A DNA stretch of 64,000 nucleotides from an uncultured Halobacteriovorax sp. (GCA_913061265.1 CAJXVS010000001.1:590334-654333); one strand, 5' to 3'; numbered from the stretch's first letter, positions 8,626 through 18,316 are shown. The notes: generated by a model from the letters alone, not told the origin. A program made the numbers and translations.

Positions 8626-9265
8626 AGAGGCAATCCTGTGTTGGCTGAAGCCTTGATGCAACAGGAAGTGATCCATATTGGCTATTAGAAATATATCCAA
8701 AGATAATATCGCCAGAATTAATTCTTCCGGGGCACTTAACTTTGTTAGGAACATTTAAATCAACGGTTATAGTACTACCAACTGTTGGCGATCCTTGTTG
8801 CATTAAATTATCAATTGAAGCGTCCCCTGTTAAACAAAGAGAAAGAATCATTTGGATATTATTATTTCCATGATCTCTAATCATGGCCTTATCACCAGTA
8901 TCAGGATCAATTCCTATATAGGTGGCGAAGACTTCAGAGCCATTAACCGCTGCGGGAACCAATTGACCATTTTTATAATCAAAAATTCTTTGAACTGGAC
9001 TAGCACAGCTATTACTTTCTCCGTTATTAAAACTAAAAGGATTAACAGGACTCATAGCCTCAACAACTTTCATATTACTATCTAAAGACTCACCGATTTC
9101 TTCTGCATGAGATTCAATTGAAGAGCCACTACAAGTTTCAGATCCGGTGCTTGCTACAGTTCTTGAACCAGAATCATTACAAACAATGTTCTTATCATTT
9201 TGGTTGAAACTAAAAAGGCTAAAGAAGCCTAAAGTAAAAACAATTCCTAAACGAACACTCATCAT
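8624..9265 (-). CDS. Exported protein of unknown function
   Basis: A 213-residue protein with an N-terminal hydrophobic signal (RLGIVFTLGFFSLFSF). A Ser/Asn/Gly-rich linker follows to about residue 75. The C-terminal part is beta-rich with five cysteines and contains TYIGIDPDTGDKAMIRDHG. No family was recognised. The double ATG at 9265/9262 sits 5 nt after AGAGGGA, a strong ribosome site. It is upstream of the Atl-like gene on the same strand, with no evident functional link. Confidence 0.5.
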   Translation of the reverse strand: MMSVRLGIVFTLGFFSLFSFNQNDKNIVCNDSGSRTVASTGSETCSGSSIESHAEEIGESLDSNMKVVEAMSPVNPFSFNNGESNSCASPVQRIFDYKNGQLVPAAVNGSEVFATYIGIDPDTGDKAMIRDHGNNNIQMILSLCLTGDASIDNLMQQGSPTVGSTITVDLNVPNKVKCPGRINSGDIIFGYISNSQYGSLPVASRLQPTQDCL

Positions 9266-9381
9266 ATTAATCCCTCTTTTAAAGTTTTATTCTCTTAAGA
9301 AGTGCAATCTGAATGCCAATAGATGTATGTAATTCAGGATAGTTAAGCTAAGAGAATCGTCAATTAATCTGGTAGTGTTAG

Positions 9382-10155
9382 TTATTTAACAGTGAGGCGA
9401 AGTAATAGACTCTTACCTCTAAAGCCAAGAATCAAGCTTTCCCCACGAAAGATCTTTGAATAAGTTTCTTCCATTTTAAGGGATGTGATCTTTTGATTAA
9501 CCTGATCTTTGATCTGAAAATTACTCCAAGTCTTAATAAGATTGATGAACTGATCTTGACTCATCTCAATCTCGTGTTCATAAAGAATCTCTTTAGCTAT
9601 ACTAAGATCAGTCTTCTTAAGGATTTCAGAAGTGGGATAGCCTTCTCTTCTACTAGCGGCGGGGAGGTACTGATCAAAGAGAGCGTTATGCGCCTCTTGT
9701 TCAGAGTCAATCTTTGATATCACTCCGCAAAAGCCATAGGAATCAATATTAAGATAACCATTAGGCTTTAGAAGACGCTTGGCCTCATTTAAGAACTTCT
9801 CTTGCTCTAACCAATGAAAGCCCATAGAGATATTGATTAGATCAAAGCTAGAGTCTTCAAAGGGAAGCCTCTCTCCAGGGGATTGAATAAACTCTAGGTC
9901 ATAGTTCTTTCTTGCCTCGGCAAGCATGGTTTTTGAAAGATCACAGCCAATTACTTTCTCGGCTATCTTTGATAAAGCGAAGGTAGAATGCCCAGTACCG
10001 CAAGCCACGTCTAAGGCGCAGGTAATCTCAGTATTTAAGAATTCTTTAATTCTTTGAAAAGGAAGGTGATGATACATAGGCCGGTAGCTTTGATAACGGC
10101 TGGCCTCATCTTTATTTTCAAAGGGATTCTTAACTTCCATCATTGTCTCTATCAT
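9382..10155 (-). CDS. Class I SAM-dependent methyltransferase
   Basis: A 257-residue Rossmann-fold methyltransferase of the UbiE/Methyltransf_11 group. Motif I is LDVACGTGHST (about residues 48-58), motif II has IGCDLSKTMLAEAR, and post I/II has SFDLINISMGFHWL. The YQSYRPMYHHLPF stretch near the N-terminus matches the family of stand-alone methyltransferases acting on small molecules. The substrate is unknown. The start at 10155 has AGGA 7 nt upstream and overlaps the end of the NDH-2 gene by 26 bp, so it is likely the last gene of the gltX-ndh operon. Confidence 0.8.
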   Translation of the reverse strand: MIETMMEVKNPFENKDEASRYQSYRPMYHHLPFQRIKEFLNTEITCALDVACGTGHSTFALSKIAEKVIGCDLSKTMLAEARKNYDLEFIQSPGERLPFEDSSFDLINISMGFHWLEQEKFLNEAKRLLKPNGYLNIDSYGFCGVISKIDSEQEAHNALFDQYLPAASRREGYPTSEILKKTDLSIAKEILYEHEIEMSQDQFINLIKTWSNFQIKDQVNQKITSLKMEETYSKIFRGESLILGFRGKSLLLRLTVK

Positions 10156-11359
10156 TGATGATCCTGACCCCTCTTTTTGAAAAAAGAAAGGTTAAAGTCC
10201 ACTGAGTGAAGACCACTAGCTTATTTCTAAAGTCGATTAAGAAAAGAATATGAATAAAACTCCATGCAAGCCAGGCGATCAGACCTGAGATTCTAATGGG
10301 TCCCTTTTGGAGCACGGCCTTAAACTTTCCGATAGTGGCCATAGAGCCTTTATCAAAATACTTAAAGGGCTTCTCTGATCCGCTACGAAGAGACTTCGCG
10401 AGGTACCTTCCTTGCTGAGTCGCTACAGGGGCAAGACCAGGAAGAGGCTTTCCTGCATCATCTTTAAAATGAGCGGCGTCTCCGATGACAAAGATATTCT
10501 TATGAGACAAGGTTGAGAGGTTTGGGTTAACCAGGGCCCTTCCAGCATTATCTAATTCAGAATTAAGTTGAGTTAAAAGAGGAGAGGCCTTATTACCAGC
10601 AGCCCAAATAATATTCTTTGTTTCAATGACTTGATCACTAGTTTCTACAGTGTTCTTAGTAATTTTTTTAACAAATGATTTTAGAAGAACCCTGACACCT
10701 AGTTTTTCTAGATCCTTTTGAGCTTTTAAGGAAAGACTTGCTGAGTACATTCCCAAAATCTGAGGAGCACCTTCTACTAAATAAATGACTGTTTTAGAGG
10801 AATCAATATTTCTAAAATCATTAACAAGAGTCTCTTTAGTAATCTCAGCTAAAGCCCCGGCCATTTCAACGCCGGTTGGCCCTCCGCCTACAACCACAAG
10901 ATTGATCTCTTCACCATACTTGGCGGTCTTCTCAGCTTCTTCAAAGGTTTTTAAAAGCTGGTTTCTAATATTTAAGGCATCCCCTAGAGTCTTTAACCCA
11001 GGAGCATGTTCTTCCCATTCAGGGTTAGCAAAGTAACTATGACGGGCGCCTACCGCGAGGATTAAATAATCATAATCAAAAGACTTTCCTGATTCAGTTT
11101 GAATCTGATTCTTTGCGGGATCAATGTTCTTGATCCCATCCATCAAGACTTTTATGTTTTTATATTTTGAAACTACTTCTCTAATAGGAACGGCAATGTC
11201 TGCTGGAGATAAGGCAGCCGAAGCGACCTGATAAAGAAGAGGCTGAAAAAGATGATGATTTGATTTATCAAAGAGGGTCACTTCAAATGAGGAACCTCCC
11301 AGACCCTTAGCAGCGCTAAGACCTCCGAAGCCTCCTCCAATGATGATGACCTTCTTCAT
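10130..11359 (-). CDS. ndh: Type II NADH:quinone oxidoreductase (NDH-2)
   Basis: A single-subunit flavoprotein that passes electrons from NADH to membrane quinone without pumping protons. The N-terminal FAD site is VIIIGGGFGGLSAAKGL. The NADH site is VVVGGGPTGVEMAGALAE near residue 165. FVIGDAAHF near residue 290 is the second FAD contact. The C-terminus has hydrophobic amphipathic segments (LIAWLAWSFIHILFLIDF) that would anchor it to the inner face of the membrane. At 409 aa it is of normal length. It starts directly after the gltX stop with no gap and overlaps the methyltransferase gene. Confidence 0.9.
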   Translation of the reverse strand: MKKVIIIGGGFGGLSAAKGLGGSSFEVTLFDKSNHHLFQPLLYQVASAALSPADIAVPIREVVSKYKNIKVLMDGIKNIDPAKNQIQTESGKSFDYDYLILAVGARHSYFANPEWEEHAPGLKTLGDALNIRNQLLKTFEEAEKTAKYGEEINLVVVGGGPTGVEMAGALAEITKETLVNDFRNIDSSKTVIYLVEGAPQILGMYSASLSLKAQKDLEKLGVRVLLKSFVKKITKNTVETSDQVIETKNIIWAAGNKASPLLTQLNSELDNAGRALVNPNLSTLSHKNIFVIGDAAHFKDDAGKPLPGLAPVATQQGRYLAKSLRSGSEKPFKYFDKGSMATIGKFKAVLQKGPIRISGLIAWLAWSFIHILFLIDFRNKLVVFTQWTLTFLFSKRGVRIINDRDNDGS

Positions 11360-12793
11360 TTAAAACCTACTTAAGAGAATCTCAAGCGGAGTAAGGGCAA
11401 CAATTCCTTTGAGATCAGGTCCATGGGCCTGACCTGTAAGACAAGCTCTCGCTCCCATAAAAAGCGGCTTACCTTTGATGCCTAATTCTTTCTTAAGATA
11501 GTTCATCCACTCTCCCACTAACTCTTCAGTGGCAAAGGGTGTTCCGGCAGAGCTTAGTTTTTGAAGTTCTGCTTTTATATATTCTTGAATCTTAGGAGTA
11601 GTCTCCCAGCTCATGGCCTCTTTATAATCTTCTTCATCTGAGGCACCCTCTTTAAAGAGAACCGCCGTTAACTCATCAAGCTCAGTGATCAACTGCATCT
11701 TTTCTTTAAAAACTGAGAGGCATTTATTTTGCCACTCAAGAGGCTGATTTCTAAATTTTGATTCTTCTGGTAATGCTTCAAGAGCATGGGCCAAAAGATC
11801 TTCTTCACTTAGAGCGCGCAGGTGCTGCTCGTTAAAGAAGTTTAGTTTTTGAATATCATAGAGGGCCGGTGACTTATTAAATCTTGAAGCGTCAAAGCCT
11901 TCCACTAAATCAAAGACATTAAAGATGTCTTGTTCTTTTGGATGAGACCAACCAAGAAGGCATAAGTAATTTAAAAGGGCCGCTGGTAAGTAATGCTGAT
12001 CTTTATACTGACGAACCGAAGTGGCGCCGTGGCGCTTTGATAATTTCTTTCTATCTTCACCTACAAGCATAGAGAGATGAGCAAAGGTAGGCATCTTTGC
12101 ATTAAAGGCTTCGTAGAGAAGAATTTGTCTAAGAGAGTTATTAAGATGCTCTTCCGATCTAAAGGCATGAGTGATCTCCATCTTCCAATCATCGACGACG
12201 CAGCAAAAGTTATAAACAGGAAATCCATTGGCGCGAAGAATAACAAAGTCTCCGACCATATCAGGAAAGAACTTAACTTCCCCTCTTACCATATCTGTGA
12301 ACTTAACTTCTTTTTGTGGGTTTCTAAAACGAATTACATACTCGTCCCCTTTATCCATACGAGCTTTCGCTTCAGCCGGATCTAGAGATGCGTACTTATC
12401 ATGATAAGCGTGAGGAGCCTTCTTCTCTCCTTCTGCTTTTGCCGTTAACTCTTCAAGCTCCGCGCTTGAGAGAAAACAAGGGTAGGCCTTATTCTCACTT
12501 ACTAATTGCATAGCAAGTTCTTTATAAAGATCAATCCTTTCAGACTGGCGGTAAGGTCCATGATTCTTTGGCTTATGCGGGCCTTCATCAAATTCAAGAC
12601 CAAGCCATTTGAAATCCTCTAACATTGATTCTTCGTACTCAAGCTTTGATCTTTCTTGATCCGTATCTTCAATTCTTAAAACAAATTCTCCACCAAGAGA
12701 CTTTGCAAAGATTAAATCGTAAAGAGCTGTACGAGCGCCACCGATATGTTGGTGACCTGTAGGACTTGGAGCGTAACGAACACGAACTGTCAT
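11360..12793 (-). CDS. gltX: Glutamyl-tRNA synthetase
   Basis: Charges tRNA-Glu in the cytoplasm. Class I signature 1 is RYAPSPTGHQHIGGARTALYD (HIGH variant HIGG, near residue 17). Signature 2 is KKLSKRHG near residue 248. The 477-residue length fits the bacterial enzyme, with a helical anticodon-binding C-terminal domain. Whether it is discriminating or also charges tRNA-Gln cannot be told from the sequence. The ribosome site is AAAGGAAA, 5 nt before the ATG. It is followed without a gap by ndh, an unusual operon partner. Confidence 0.95.
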   Translation of the reverse strand: MTVRVRYAPSPTGHQHIGGARTALYDLIFAKSLGGEFVLRIEDTDQERSKLEYEESMLEDFKWLGLEFDEGPHKPKNHGPYRQSERIDLYKELAMQLVSENKAYPCFLSSAELEELTAKAEGEKKAPHAYHDKYASLDPAEAKARMDKGDEYVIRFRNPQKEVKFTDMVRGEVKFFPDMVGDFVILRANGFPVYNFCCVVDDWKMEITHAFRSEEHLNNSLRQILLYEAFNAKMPTFAHLSMLVGEDRKKLSKRHGATSVRQYKDQHYLPAALLNYLCLLGWSHPKEQDIFNVFDLVEGFDASRFNKSPALYDIQKLNFFNEQHLRALSEEDLLAHALEALPEESKFRNQPLEWQNKCLSVFKEKMQLITELDELTAVLFKEGASDEEDYKEAMSWETTPKIQEYIKAELQKLSSAGTPFATEELVGEWMNYLKKELGIKGKPLFMGARACLTGQAHGPDLKGIVALTPLEILLSRF

Positions 12794-12803
12794 AATATTT
12801 CCT

Positions 12804-14174
12804 TTAATAAACTAATAGTTTTGATTCAGTCAAATCCTGCATGGCGTACTTAATTCCTTCTCGCCCAAAGCCGCTTTCCTTGACTCCCCCATAAGGCATA
12901 GAGTCCACTCTAAAGCCTGGGATATTATTGATCATTACCGCGCCCACTTCAAGATCACTGAAGGCCTTCTTCATATGATCTAGGCGGTTAGTAAAGACAC
13001 CGGCCTGAAGGCCATAAACTGATGCGTTCACTTCTTCAACAGCGTGAGAGAAGTGGCTAAATTTTTCTATGATAGCAATGGGTCCAAAGACCTCATCGCA
13101 AACTACTTTTAAATCTTTAGAGGCGTTTGAAATAAGAGTGGGCCTATAAAGATTATGTTCTTCATCAAAGGCCTCTCCCCCGCAAAGGATTTGTGCTTTT
13201 GAATTCCGGGCCTCTTCAACCCAGGCCTCTACTCTTGAATAATGATGATCATCGATAATAGGACCGACTAAAACATTCTCATCATGGGGGTCCCCAATCT
13301 TAAGCGCTTCAGTCTTCTCAACAAGCATATTGATAAAGCGGTTATAGATTTCATCTTGCACGTAGATTCTTTGCGTCGAGATACAGATCTGACCGGCGTA
13401 TAAAAAAGCGCCTTTAGCGATTAAGTCTGAGGCCTTCTCTAAATCAGCGGTTTGATCCACGATGACCGCTGCGTTTCCACCAAGCTCTAGAGTGACTTTC
13501 TTCTTAGGTACCTTTGCTTTTAATTCCCAGCCAACTTTTGGGGAACCAGTGAAAGAAAAGTACGTGACTCTTTCATCTTTAAGCATCTTCTCGCATTGAT
13601 CGTTATCACAAAGGGCGACTTGAAAGCTTCCCTCTGGAAAGCCTGCTTCCGTGCATAACTCTTCTAACGCTAAAGCAGTTAGAGGTGTAAAGAAGGAAGG
13701 CTTTATAATCAAAGGCGCTCCTACGGCAAAGGCCGGAGCTAACTTATGTAGGATTAGATTCAAGGGAAAATTAAAAGGAGAAATTCCTAGAACCACTCCC
13801 GTACTAAAACGCTGAGTATAGGCTTCTCTTCCCGCGCCCGCTCCAAAATCAACAGGAACAACCTCGCCAGAAAAGCTTAAGCATTCATGAACGGCAAAGT
13901 TAAGAGTCATAACGGAGCGCTCAACTTCAGCTCTGGCATATGAGAGAGGCTTGCCCGCTTCAGCAGCAATAAGGCCTGCGAAGCGTTCACTATGAGTTTC
14001 TAAAAGACGGCTAAGGTTCTTTAAAAGATTCGCTCTCTCGCCGCTTGAAGTTAATTTAAGATTGGAAAATGATTTATGGGCTTTTGATAAAAGTTTTTCA
14101 ACTTCACTATCACTTAGCAATTCTAGTGAGCCAAGCTCACTTCTTGAATACTTGTCGAAGACTTTAAATCCCAT
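12804..14174 (-). CDS. NAD(P)-dependent aldehyde dehydrogenase (succinate-semialdehyde dehydrogenase-like)
   Basis: A 456-residue ALDH-family enzyme that oxidises an aldehyde to the acid. The general base Glu is in TLELGGNAA (about residue 228) and the nucleophile Cys in GQICISTQR (about residue 262). FTGSPKVGWEL is the cofactor-binding turn and EVFGPIAIIEKF a conserved C-terminal block. The short N-terminus and AEAGKPLSYARAEVERS resemble the GabD/YneI group, so succinate semialdehyde or a similar short aldehyde is the likely substrate. TATAAG ends 6 nt before the ATG and there is no ribosome site, which suggests a leaderless message. gltX follows after 10 bp. Confidence 0.85.
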   Translation of the reverse strand: MGFKVFDKYSRSELGSLELLSDSEVEKLLSKAHKSFSNLKLTSSGERANLLKNLSRLLETHSERFAGLIAAEAGKPLSYARAEVERSVMTLNFAVHECLSFSGEVVPVDFGAGAGREAYTQRFSTGVVLGISPFNFPLNLILHKLAPAFAVGAPLIIKPSFFTPLTALALEELCTEAGFPEGSFQVALCDNDQCEKMLKDERVTYFSFTGSPKVGWELKAKVPKKKVTLELGGNAAVIVDQTADLEKASDLIAKGAFLYAGQICISTQRIYVQDEIYNRFINMLVEKTEALKIGDPHDENVLVGPIIDDHHYSRVEAWVEEARNSKAQILCGGEAFDEEHNLYRPTLISNASKDLKVVCDEVFGPIAIIEKFSHFSHAVEEVNASVYGLQAGVFTNRLDHMKKAFSDLEVGAVMINNIPGFRVDSMPYGGVKESGFGREGIKYAMQDLTESKLLVY

Positions 14175-14194
14175 AAGGGGCTTATATCAAAGGG

Positions 14195-14425
14195 CTAACC
14201 GTAAGAAAAGAAGCGATTATTGCTCACCATTTTATTGGCGAGTATAAGGTTACTCTGCAAAAAACGATGCTCCCCCACGCGGAAGAGTTCTATATCGTGT
14301 ATGCGGCATAATGTTATTTTCGCCACTCCATCTCTATACACTTGATACAGCCGGTTCTTATAAAGGTTTGAATCCTTGTTCTTAAAAACATAATTTTGCC
14401 CATCGGCACGGCACGCATCACACAT
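14195..14425 (-). CDS. Small protein with paired CxxC / CxxH metal-binding motif
   Basis: A 76-residue cytoplasmic protein opening with CDAC and carrying LCRIHD at about residue 38, together enough ligands for one zinc ion. The rest is basic. It has a strong ribosome site (GAGGAGAG, 4 nt from the ATG), which argues that it is a real gene. It lies 20 bp upstream of the ALDH gene on the same strand. I do not recognise the family; a small zinc-ribbon regulator is a reasonable guess. Confidence 0.6.
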   Translation of the reverse strand: MCDACRADGQNYVFKNKDSNLYKNRLYQVYRDGVAKITLCRIHDIELFRVGEHRFLQSNLILANKMVSNNRFFSYG

Positions 14426-14619
14426 TGTTCTCTCCTCACAATTTATTTAATAACCTATCGGAAGACTCGGATAAAACTTTAGCCTCTAAACCCCTGTAAA
14501 CATAAAGCTCAAACTAAATTTATCTATTAGGTCAACCTTCTAGTTATGATTAGTCGTTTCTTTCCAGAGAGGTTCTAAAAAGGATAGGATGTCACCGTAA
14601 ACCACTCCGGAGATTAATT

Positions 14620-16632
14620 ATGAGCGACCAGCCCTTGGCCACACTAGAACCTTTAAAGATTCCCAACAAACTAGCCCCGAACCCGACTTCTGAGCCACGT
14701 TTTAAAGTTGAATGTAAAAACGCAGCTGGGGAATCAGAAGTTCTTGGTGATCCAAAAGCAACCCGCGCTCTAGTCGCTCTTATGAATCAGCACGCTGTAA
14801 TAGGAGGCGCCGCTTGCCATTGGGGCGGACCCGCAGCCTTCGCTGAAATGATGGCCTCAGTTCATACCATCATGTTTAGAAAACCAGTTTGGCACGAAGC
14901 TTATAATTTCGTGAACGATGCCGGTCACGCAGAGAACGGAATCTACGCTCTTCGCGCGAACTACGGTTTTGATAAAATGAACCTAGATTCTTTAAGAGGC
15001 TTTCGCTCTATTGAATCAAAGCTAACCGGTCACGGTGAAGCTCACTTAAATCCTGAAGGTGTCTTTCTCTCTAACGGTCCTCTAGGCTCTGGTCTTCCTG
15101 GCGCTCAAGGACTCGCTCTTGGAGATAAGATCATCGGTAACGATAGAACAACCATCATCTCAATTAGTGACGGGGCCTCAATGGAAGGCGAGGCCAAAGA
15201 GGCCATGTGCGCGATTCCTGGCATGGCCAAGAAGGGTCAGTTAAACCCTTTTGTTATGCTTGTCTCTTTTAACAATACAAAACTCTCCGGTCGAATCGAA
15301 GATGACTCCTTTGATATGACTCCTACCTTTAAGTCTCTTGAGACTTTAGGCTGGAAGCTTATCTGGGTTAAAGAAGGCCATGATTTAAATAAAGTTCACC
15401 CAACAATTGATAAGGCCATTGAAGAAGCTAAGGCCAATCCATTGCAGCCAGTTGCTGTGGTTTTTGAAACTATTAAAGGCTACGGAATCAAGGCGACTGA
15501 AGAAGCCCCAAGTGGCGGTCATGGTTATCCTCTAAAGGCCTATGATGCAAAACTCCCTGAGTTCATCTCTGAGATCTATCATGGTGAAGCTCCAGCAGAG
15601 CTTACTAAATGGGCCGAAGAACTAGTGGCTTCAAAGCCAGAAGCAATAGAGAAAAAAGCTGACGCCATCAAGAAAGAAAAAGTTCAACCAGGTTTTGCGA
15701 GAGCTGCTATCAATGCTGCAAAAGCAGGCCTTCCGGTTTTCTCAGTAACAGCAGATCTTCAAGGATCAACTGGGATCGCGGGCTTTCATAAAGAATTTCC
15801 AAACAACTACGTCGACGTTGGAGTTGCCGAAAGTAATATGATCTCAACGGCCGTGGGTCTTTCTAAGCAGGGCCTCATTCCTATCGTTGATACTTTCGCT
15901 CAGTTCGCTATCTCTAAAGGAAACCTTCCTCTAATCATGGCAGGACTTTCTCAAGGACCAGTCATTGGTCTCTTTAGCCATACTGGTTTTCAAGACGCGG
16001 CCGACGGCGCTAGCCATCAGGCCACGACTTACCTAGCCGCTACAAACGCTCTTCCTCATACAACAACTATTACTTGTGCTTGTTCTAAAGAAGCAGAAGC
16101 CTATATGACTGAAGCGATCAACCGCTTTAAGAAATCTAGAGAGTCAGGAAAAGATCCTGAATCATACCTCTTCTACTTTGGGCGCGAGAATCACCCAGAG
16201 TATTATAAAGAAGGACTTAACTACGAATGGGGTAAGGCGCAAGTATTAGAGAGCGGATCAGACGTTGTTATCGCAACCGGTGGTCCTCTTGTCGCAAAGG
16301 CCCTATTAGCGGCAGAGCAATTAAAAGAAGAAGGCATAAACGCCACAGTGATCAATAACTGCTTTGTTAACAAAGTAGACGTTGAAACCTTTAAGACTGA
16401 ACTTGCTAAAAACGGCGGCCGCTTAGTTACTGTTGAAGATCATCAGTTAATCGGCGGAATGGGAGCGACTTTATCTCACGCCCTATCAATGGCAGGAGTA
16501 GATTTTAAACTTAAGTCTCTCGCTATCGATGGTCAGTTTGGTCAATCAGCTTACTTAGCCGATCATTTATATAAAGTTCATAAGATGGACGAGGTCGCTA
16601 TTGTCGCCTCCGTTAAAGAGCTCATGAAATGA
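14620..16632 (+). CDS. tkt: Transketolase
   Basis: A thiamine-diphosphate enzyme that moves two-carbon ketol units between sugar phosphates in the pentose phosphate pathway. At 670 aa it is full length. The ThDP-Mg site is SISDGASMEGEAKEA with a following FNNTKLSG; the first Gly of the usual GDG is Ser here. The pyrimidine-domain block is DVGVAESNMISTAVGLSKQG. The region normally reading GEDGPTHQP is DAADGASHQATTYL, so this is a divergent branch. A good ribosome site (CCGGAG, 7 nt) precedes the ATG. The stop overlaps the next gene by 4 bp (ATGA). Confidence 0.88.
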   Translation: MSDQPLATLEPLKIPNKLAPNPTSEPRFKVECKNAAGESEVLGDPKATRALVALMNQHAVIGGAACHWGGPAAFAEMMASVHTIMFRKPVWHEAYNFVNDAGHAENGIYALRANYGFDKMNLDSLRGFRSIESKLTGHGEAHLNPEGVFLSNGPLGSGLPGAQGLALGDKIIGNDRTTIISISDGASMEGEAKEAMCAIPGMAKKGQLNPFVMLVSFNNTKLSGRIEDDSFDMTPTFKSLETLGWKLIWVKEGHDLNKVHPTIDKAIEEAKANPLQPVAVVFETIKGYGIKATEEAPSGGHGYPLKAYDAKLPEFISEIYHGEAPAELTKWAEELVASKPEAIEKKADAIKKEKVQPGFARAAINAAKAGLPVFSVTADLQGSTGIAGFHKEFPNNYVDVGVAESNMISTAVGLSKQGLIPIVDTFAQFAISKGNLPLIMAGLSQGPVIGLFSHTGFQDAADGASHQATTYLAATNALPHTTTITCACSKEAEAYMTEAINRFKKSRESGKDPESYLFYFGRENHPEYYKEGLNYEWGKAQVLESGSDVVIATGGPLVAKALLAAEQLKEEGINATVINNCFVNKVDVETFKTELAKNGGRLVTVEDHQLIGGMGATLSHALSMAGVDFKLKSLAIDGQFGQSAYLADHLYKVHKMDEVAIVASVKELMK

Positions 16633-17618
16633 AACTAGCTTTTCTTTTTTTAATACTTATTTCTTCTTGCGCGCATCCTTATAAAGACAAGACCATTATC
16701 GCCCATAGGGGCGCTAGTGGTTATCTTCCGGAGCATACTCTTGAAGCCGCGGCCCTGGCCCATGGCTTTAACCCGGATTTTATCGAACCAGATATTGTCA
16801 TCACTAAAGACAACCGCGCCATCATCCTTCACGATATTCATCTTGAAGGAAATACTGATGTAGAAAAAAAGTACCCAAGAAAGAAGAGAGCGGACGGTCG
16901 TTGGTACCCTATCGACTTTACCTTAAAACAAATCAAAACCTTAAACGTCCACGAAAGGGCCAAGGGAGACCAGCCGGTTTTCTCTGGTCGTTTTCCTTAT
17001 GGAAGAAGCCGCTTCAAGGTTCCGACTCTTGAAGAGTACATCGAATTGATTCAAGGCCTAAATCATAGCCGCCAGAAAAACATCGGTATTTACCCAGAGA
17101 TCAAGGCCCCCTCTTTTCATAAGAAGCACGGTAAAGACGCCCTTGGTATTGTGATGAAGATTCTAACGGACTACGGCTATAATAGGCCTGGCGCTCCTAT
17201 CTACCTTCAGTGCTTTGACCCAGATCTTCTTATTGAATTTAGAAAACGTTTTCCAACTTCACCTATAAAGCTAGTTCAGCTTATAGCTGATGATTCTTGG
17301 GGAGAGAGCAAGCATAGTTATTCCGCTATGATGAGCGAAGAAGGAATGAAAAATATCTCAACCTATGCTGATGGAATTGGCCCTTGGACTCCTTTTATTT
17401 TAAAGCCGAGCTTAAATAAGAAATCCTATTCAGAAACAAACCTAATAAGACTCGCCCATAAATATAACCTTGTTGTTCACCCCTACACTTTAAGAGATGA
17501 TTCTCTTCCTTCATACGCCAAGGACTCAAAAAGCTTTTTAACAAAGCTTTTTAAGGCCGGGGCTGATGGCATATTCACGGATTTTCCTGAGACAACTGTA
17601 AAGCACCTGAGGGACTAG
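16629..17618 (+). CDS. glpQ: Glycerophosphodiester phosphodiesterase, lipoprotein
   Basis: Hydrolyses glycerophosphodiesters to glycerol-3-phosphate and an alcohol, outside the cytoplasm. The lipobox LISSC puts the acylated Cys at residue 14. IIAHRGASGYLPEHTLEA holds the catalytic His and metal-binding Glu. FIEPDIVITKDN and AIILHDIHLEGNTDV hold the second His and further ligands. GADGIFTDFPE is the C-terminal barrel strand with Asp. The 329-residue length matches GlpQ. It is translationally coupled to tkt through ATGA, an odd pairing metabolically. Confidence 0.88.
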   Translation: MKLAFLFLILISSCAHPYKDKTIIAHRGASGYLPEHTLEAAALAHGFNPDFIEPDIVITKDNRAIILHDIHLEGNTDVEKKYPRKKRADGRWYPIDFTLKQIKTLNVHERAKGDQPVFSGRFPYGRSRFKVPTLEEYIELIQGLNHSRQKNIGIYPEIKAPSFHKKHGKDALGIVMKILTDYGYNRPGAPIYLQCFDPDLLIEFRKRFPTSPIKLVQLIADDSWGESKHSYSAMMSEEGMKNISTYADGIGPWTPFILKPSLNKKSYSETNLIRLAHKYNLVVHPYTLRDDSLPSYAKDSKSFLTKLFKAGADGIFTDFPETTVKHLRD

Positions 17619-17800
17619 GCTCCCTCACCGCCAATATCTTCCCAATAGGCCTGGAATATATGCTGGGCCATGACCTCTTTAGGGCAGCTTCCCTCTTCAG
17701 GACAACTAACTTCTTCATGAAACCTATCTATATAACGAATTAAGCGCTCGTCCATTCTGTAGAACTCTAGGATGTCATTTAGATCTTCTCTGTTTTTCAT
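17615..17800 (-). CDS. Small acidic protein with two CP motifs, unknown function
   Basis: A 61-residue protein with no signal peptide and a helical N-terminal half (DILEFYRMDERLIRYIDRF). The short SCPEEGSCPKEV has two cysteines seven residues apart. A good ribosome site (TGGAG, 5 nt from the ATG) supports it as real. Its stop overlaps the convergent glpQ by 4 bp. I do not recognise the family. Confidence 0.5.
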   Translation of the reverse strand: MKNREDLNDILEFYRMDERLIRYIDRFHEEVSCPEEGSCPKEVMAQHIFQAYWEDIGGEGA

Positions 17801-17927
17801 AAAAACTCCAGGCTAAAGTTAGTCTTCATTATAAACAATAGATCCTCATTCTTTTCATCGATAATTTCAATGTATCTAATTCTTATTATGAATTTGTTTA
17901 AATTTCACTTTTCTATATTATGGAGAC

Positions 17928-18038
17928 ATGGAAATACTACTTATAACAATTCTCGCTATCCCTGTTCTCTTTATGAAGGTCTTAATCCTTTCATGCTTTA
18001 TTCCAGGTAGAAGCAGCGCCTTTGACTCTCTCCCTTAA
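17928..18038 (+). CDS. Tiny membrane protein, 36 aa
   Basis: An ORF of 36 residues with one hydrophobic helix (ILLITILAIPVLFMKVLILSC) and a short polar tail. GGAG lies 3 nt before the ATG and a TATATT -10-like box lies just upstream. It is followed after 103 bp by a second tiny membrane ORF. The case for a gene rests on the ribosome site and the clean transmembrane profile. Function unknown. Confidence 0.4.
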   Translation: MEILLITILAIPVLFMKVLILSCFIPGRSSAFDSLP

Positions 18039-18141
18039 ATATTACACATTCATTTAATCAATACATCTCTTCGAGATTATACCTTTTAAACAAAGCATAA
18101 TATTTTATATGTTTCATTCATAACTTTTAAAGGAGTTTTAT

Positions 18142-18240
18142 ATGAATGAATTAATGATTGTACTTGCAAGTTTTTCTCCCCTAGGTATTTACTTTGCTAT
18201 TCAGTACGCCCTAGAACCTGCATTGATTAAATCGAACTAG
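18142..18240 (+). CDS. Tiny membrane protein, 32 aa
   Basis: A 32-residue ORF (starts MNELMIVLAS) with one transmembrane segment and a short C-terminal tail ending in KSN. It has a perfect consensus ribosome site, AAAGGAG at 18129-18135, 6 nt before the ATG. This is the strongest reason to call it. It is the second of two single-helix ORFs in a row. Function unknown; small membrane peptides often modulate a larger membrane complex or act as stress proteins. Confidence 0.45.
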   Translation: MNELMIVLASFSPLGIYFAIQYALEPALIKSN

Positions 18241-18316
18241 TTCTATTTAATTATGTATTTTATCAAATTTTAAATAACCGATAAGCTTTTATCACAACAA
18301 ACCACGGAGGTAAGAA

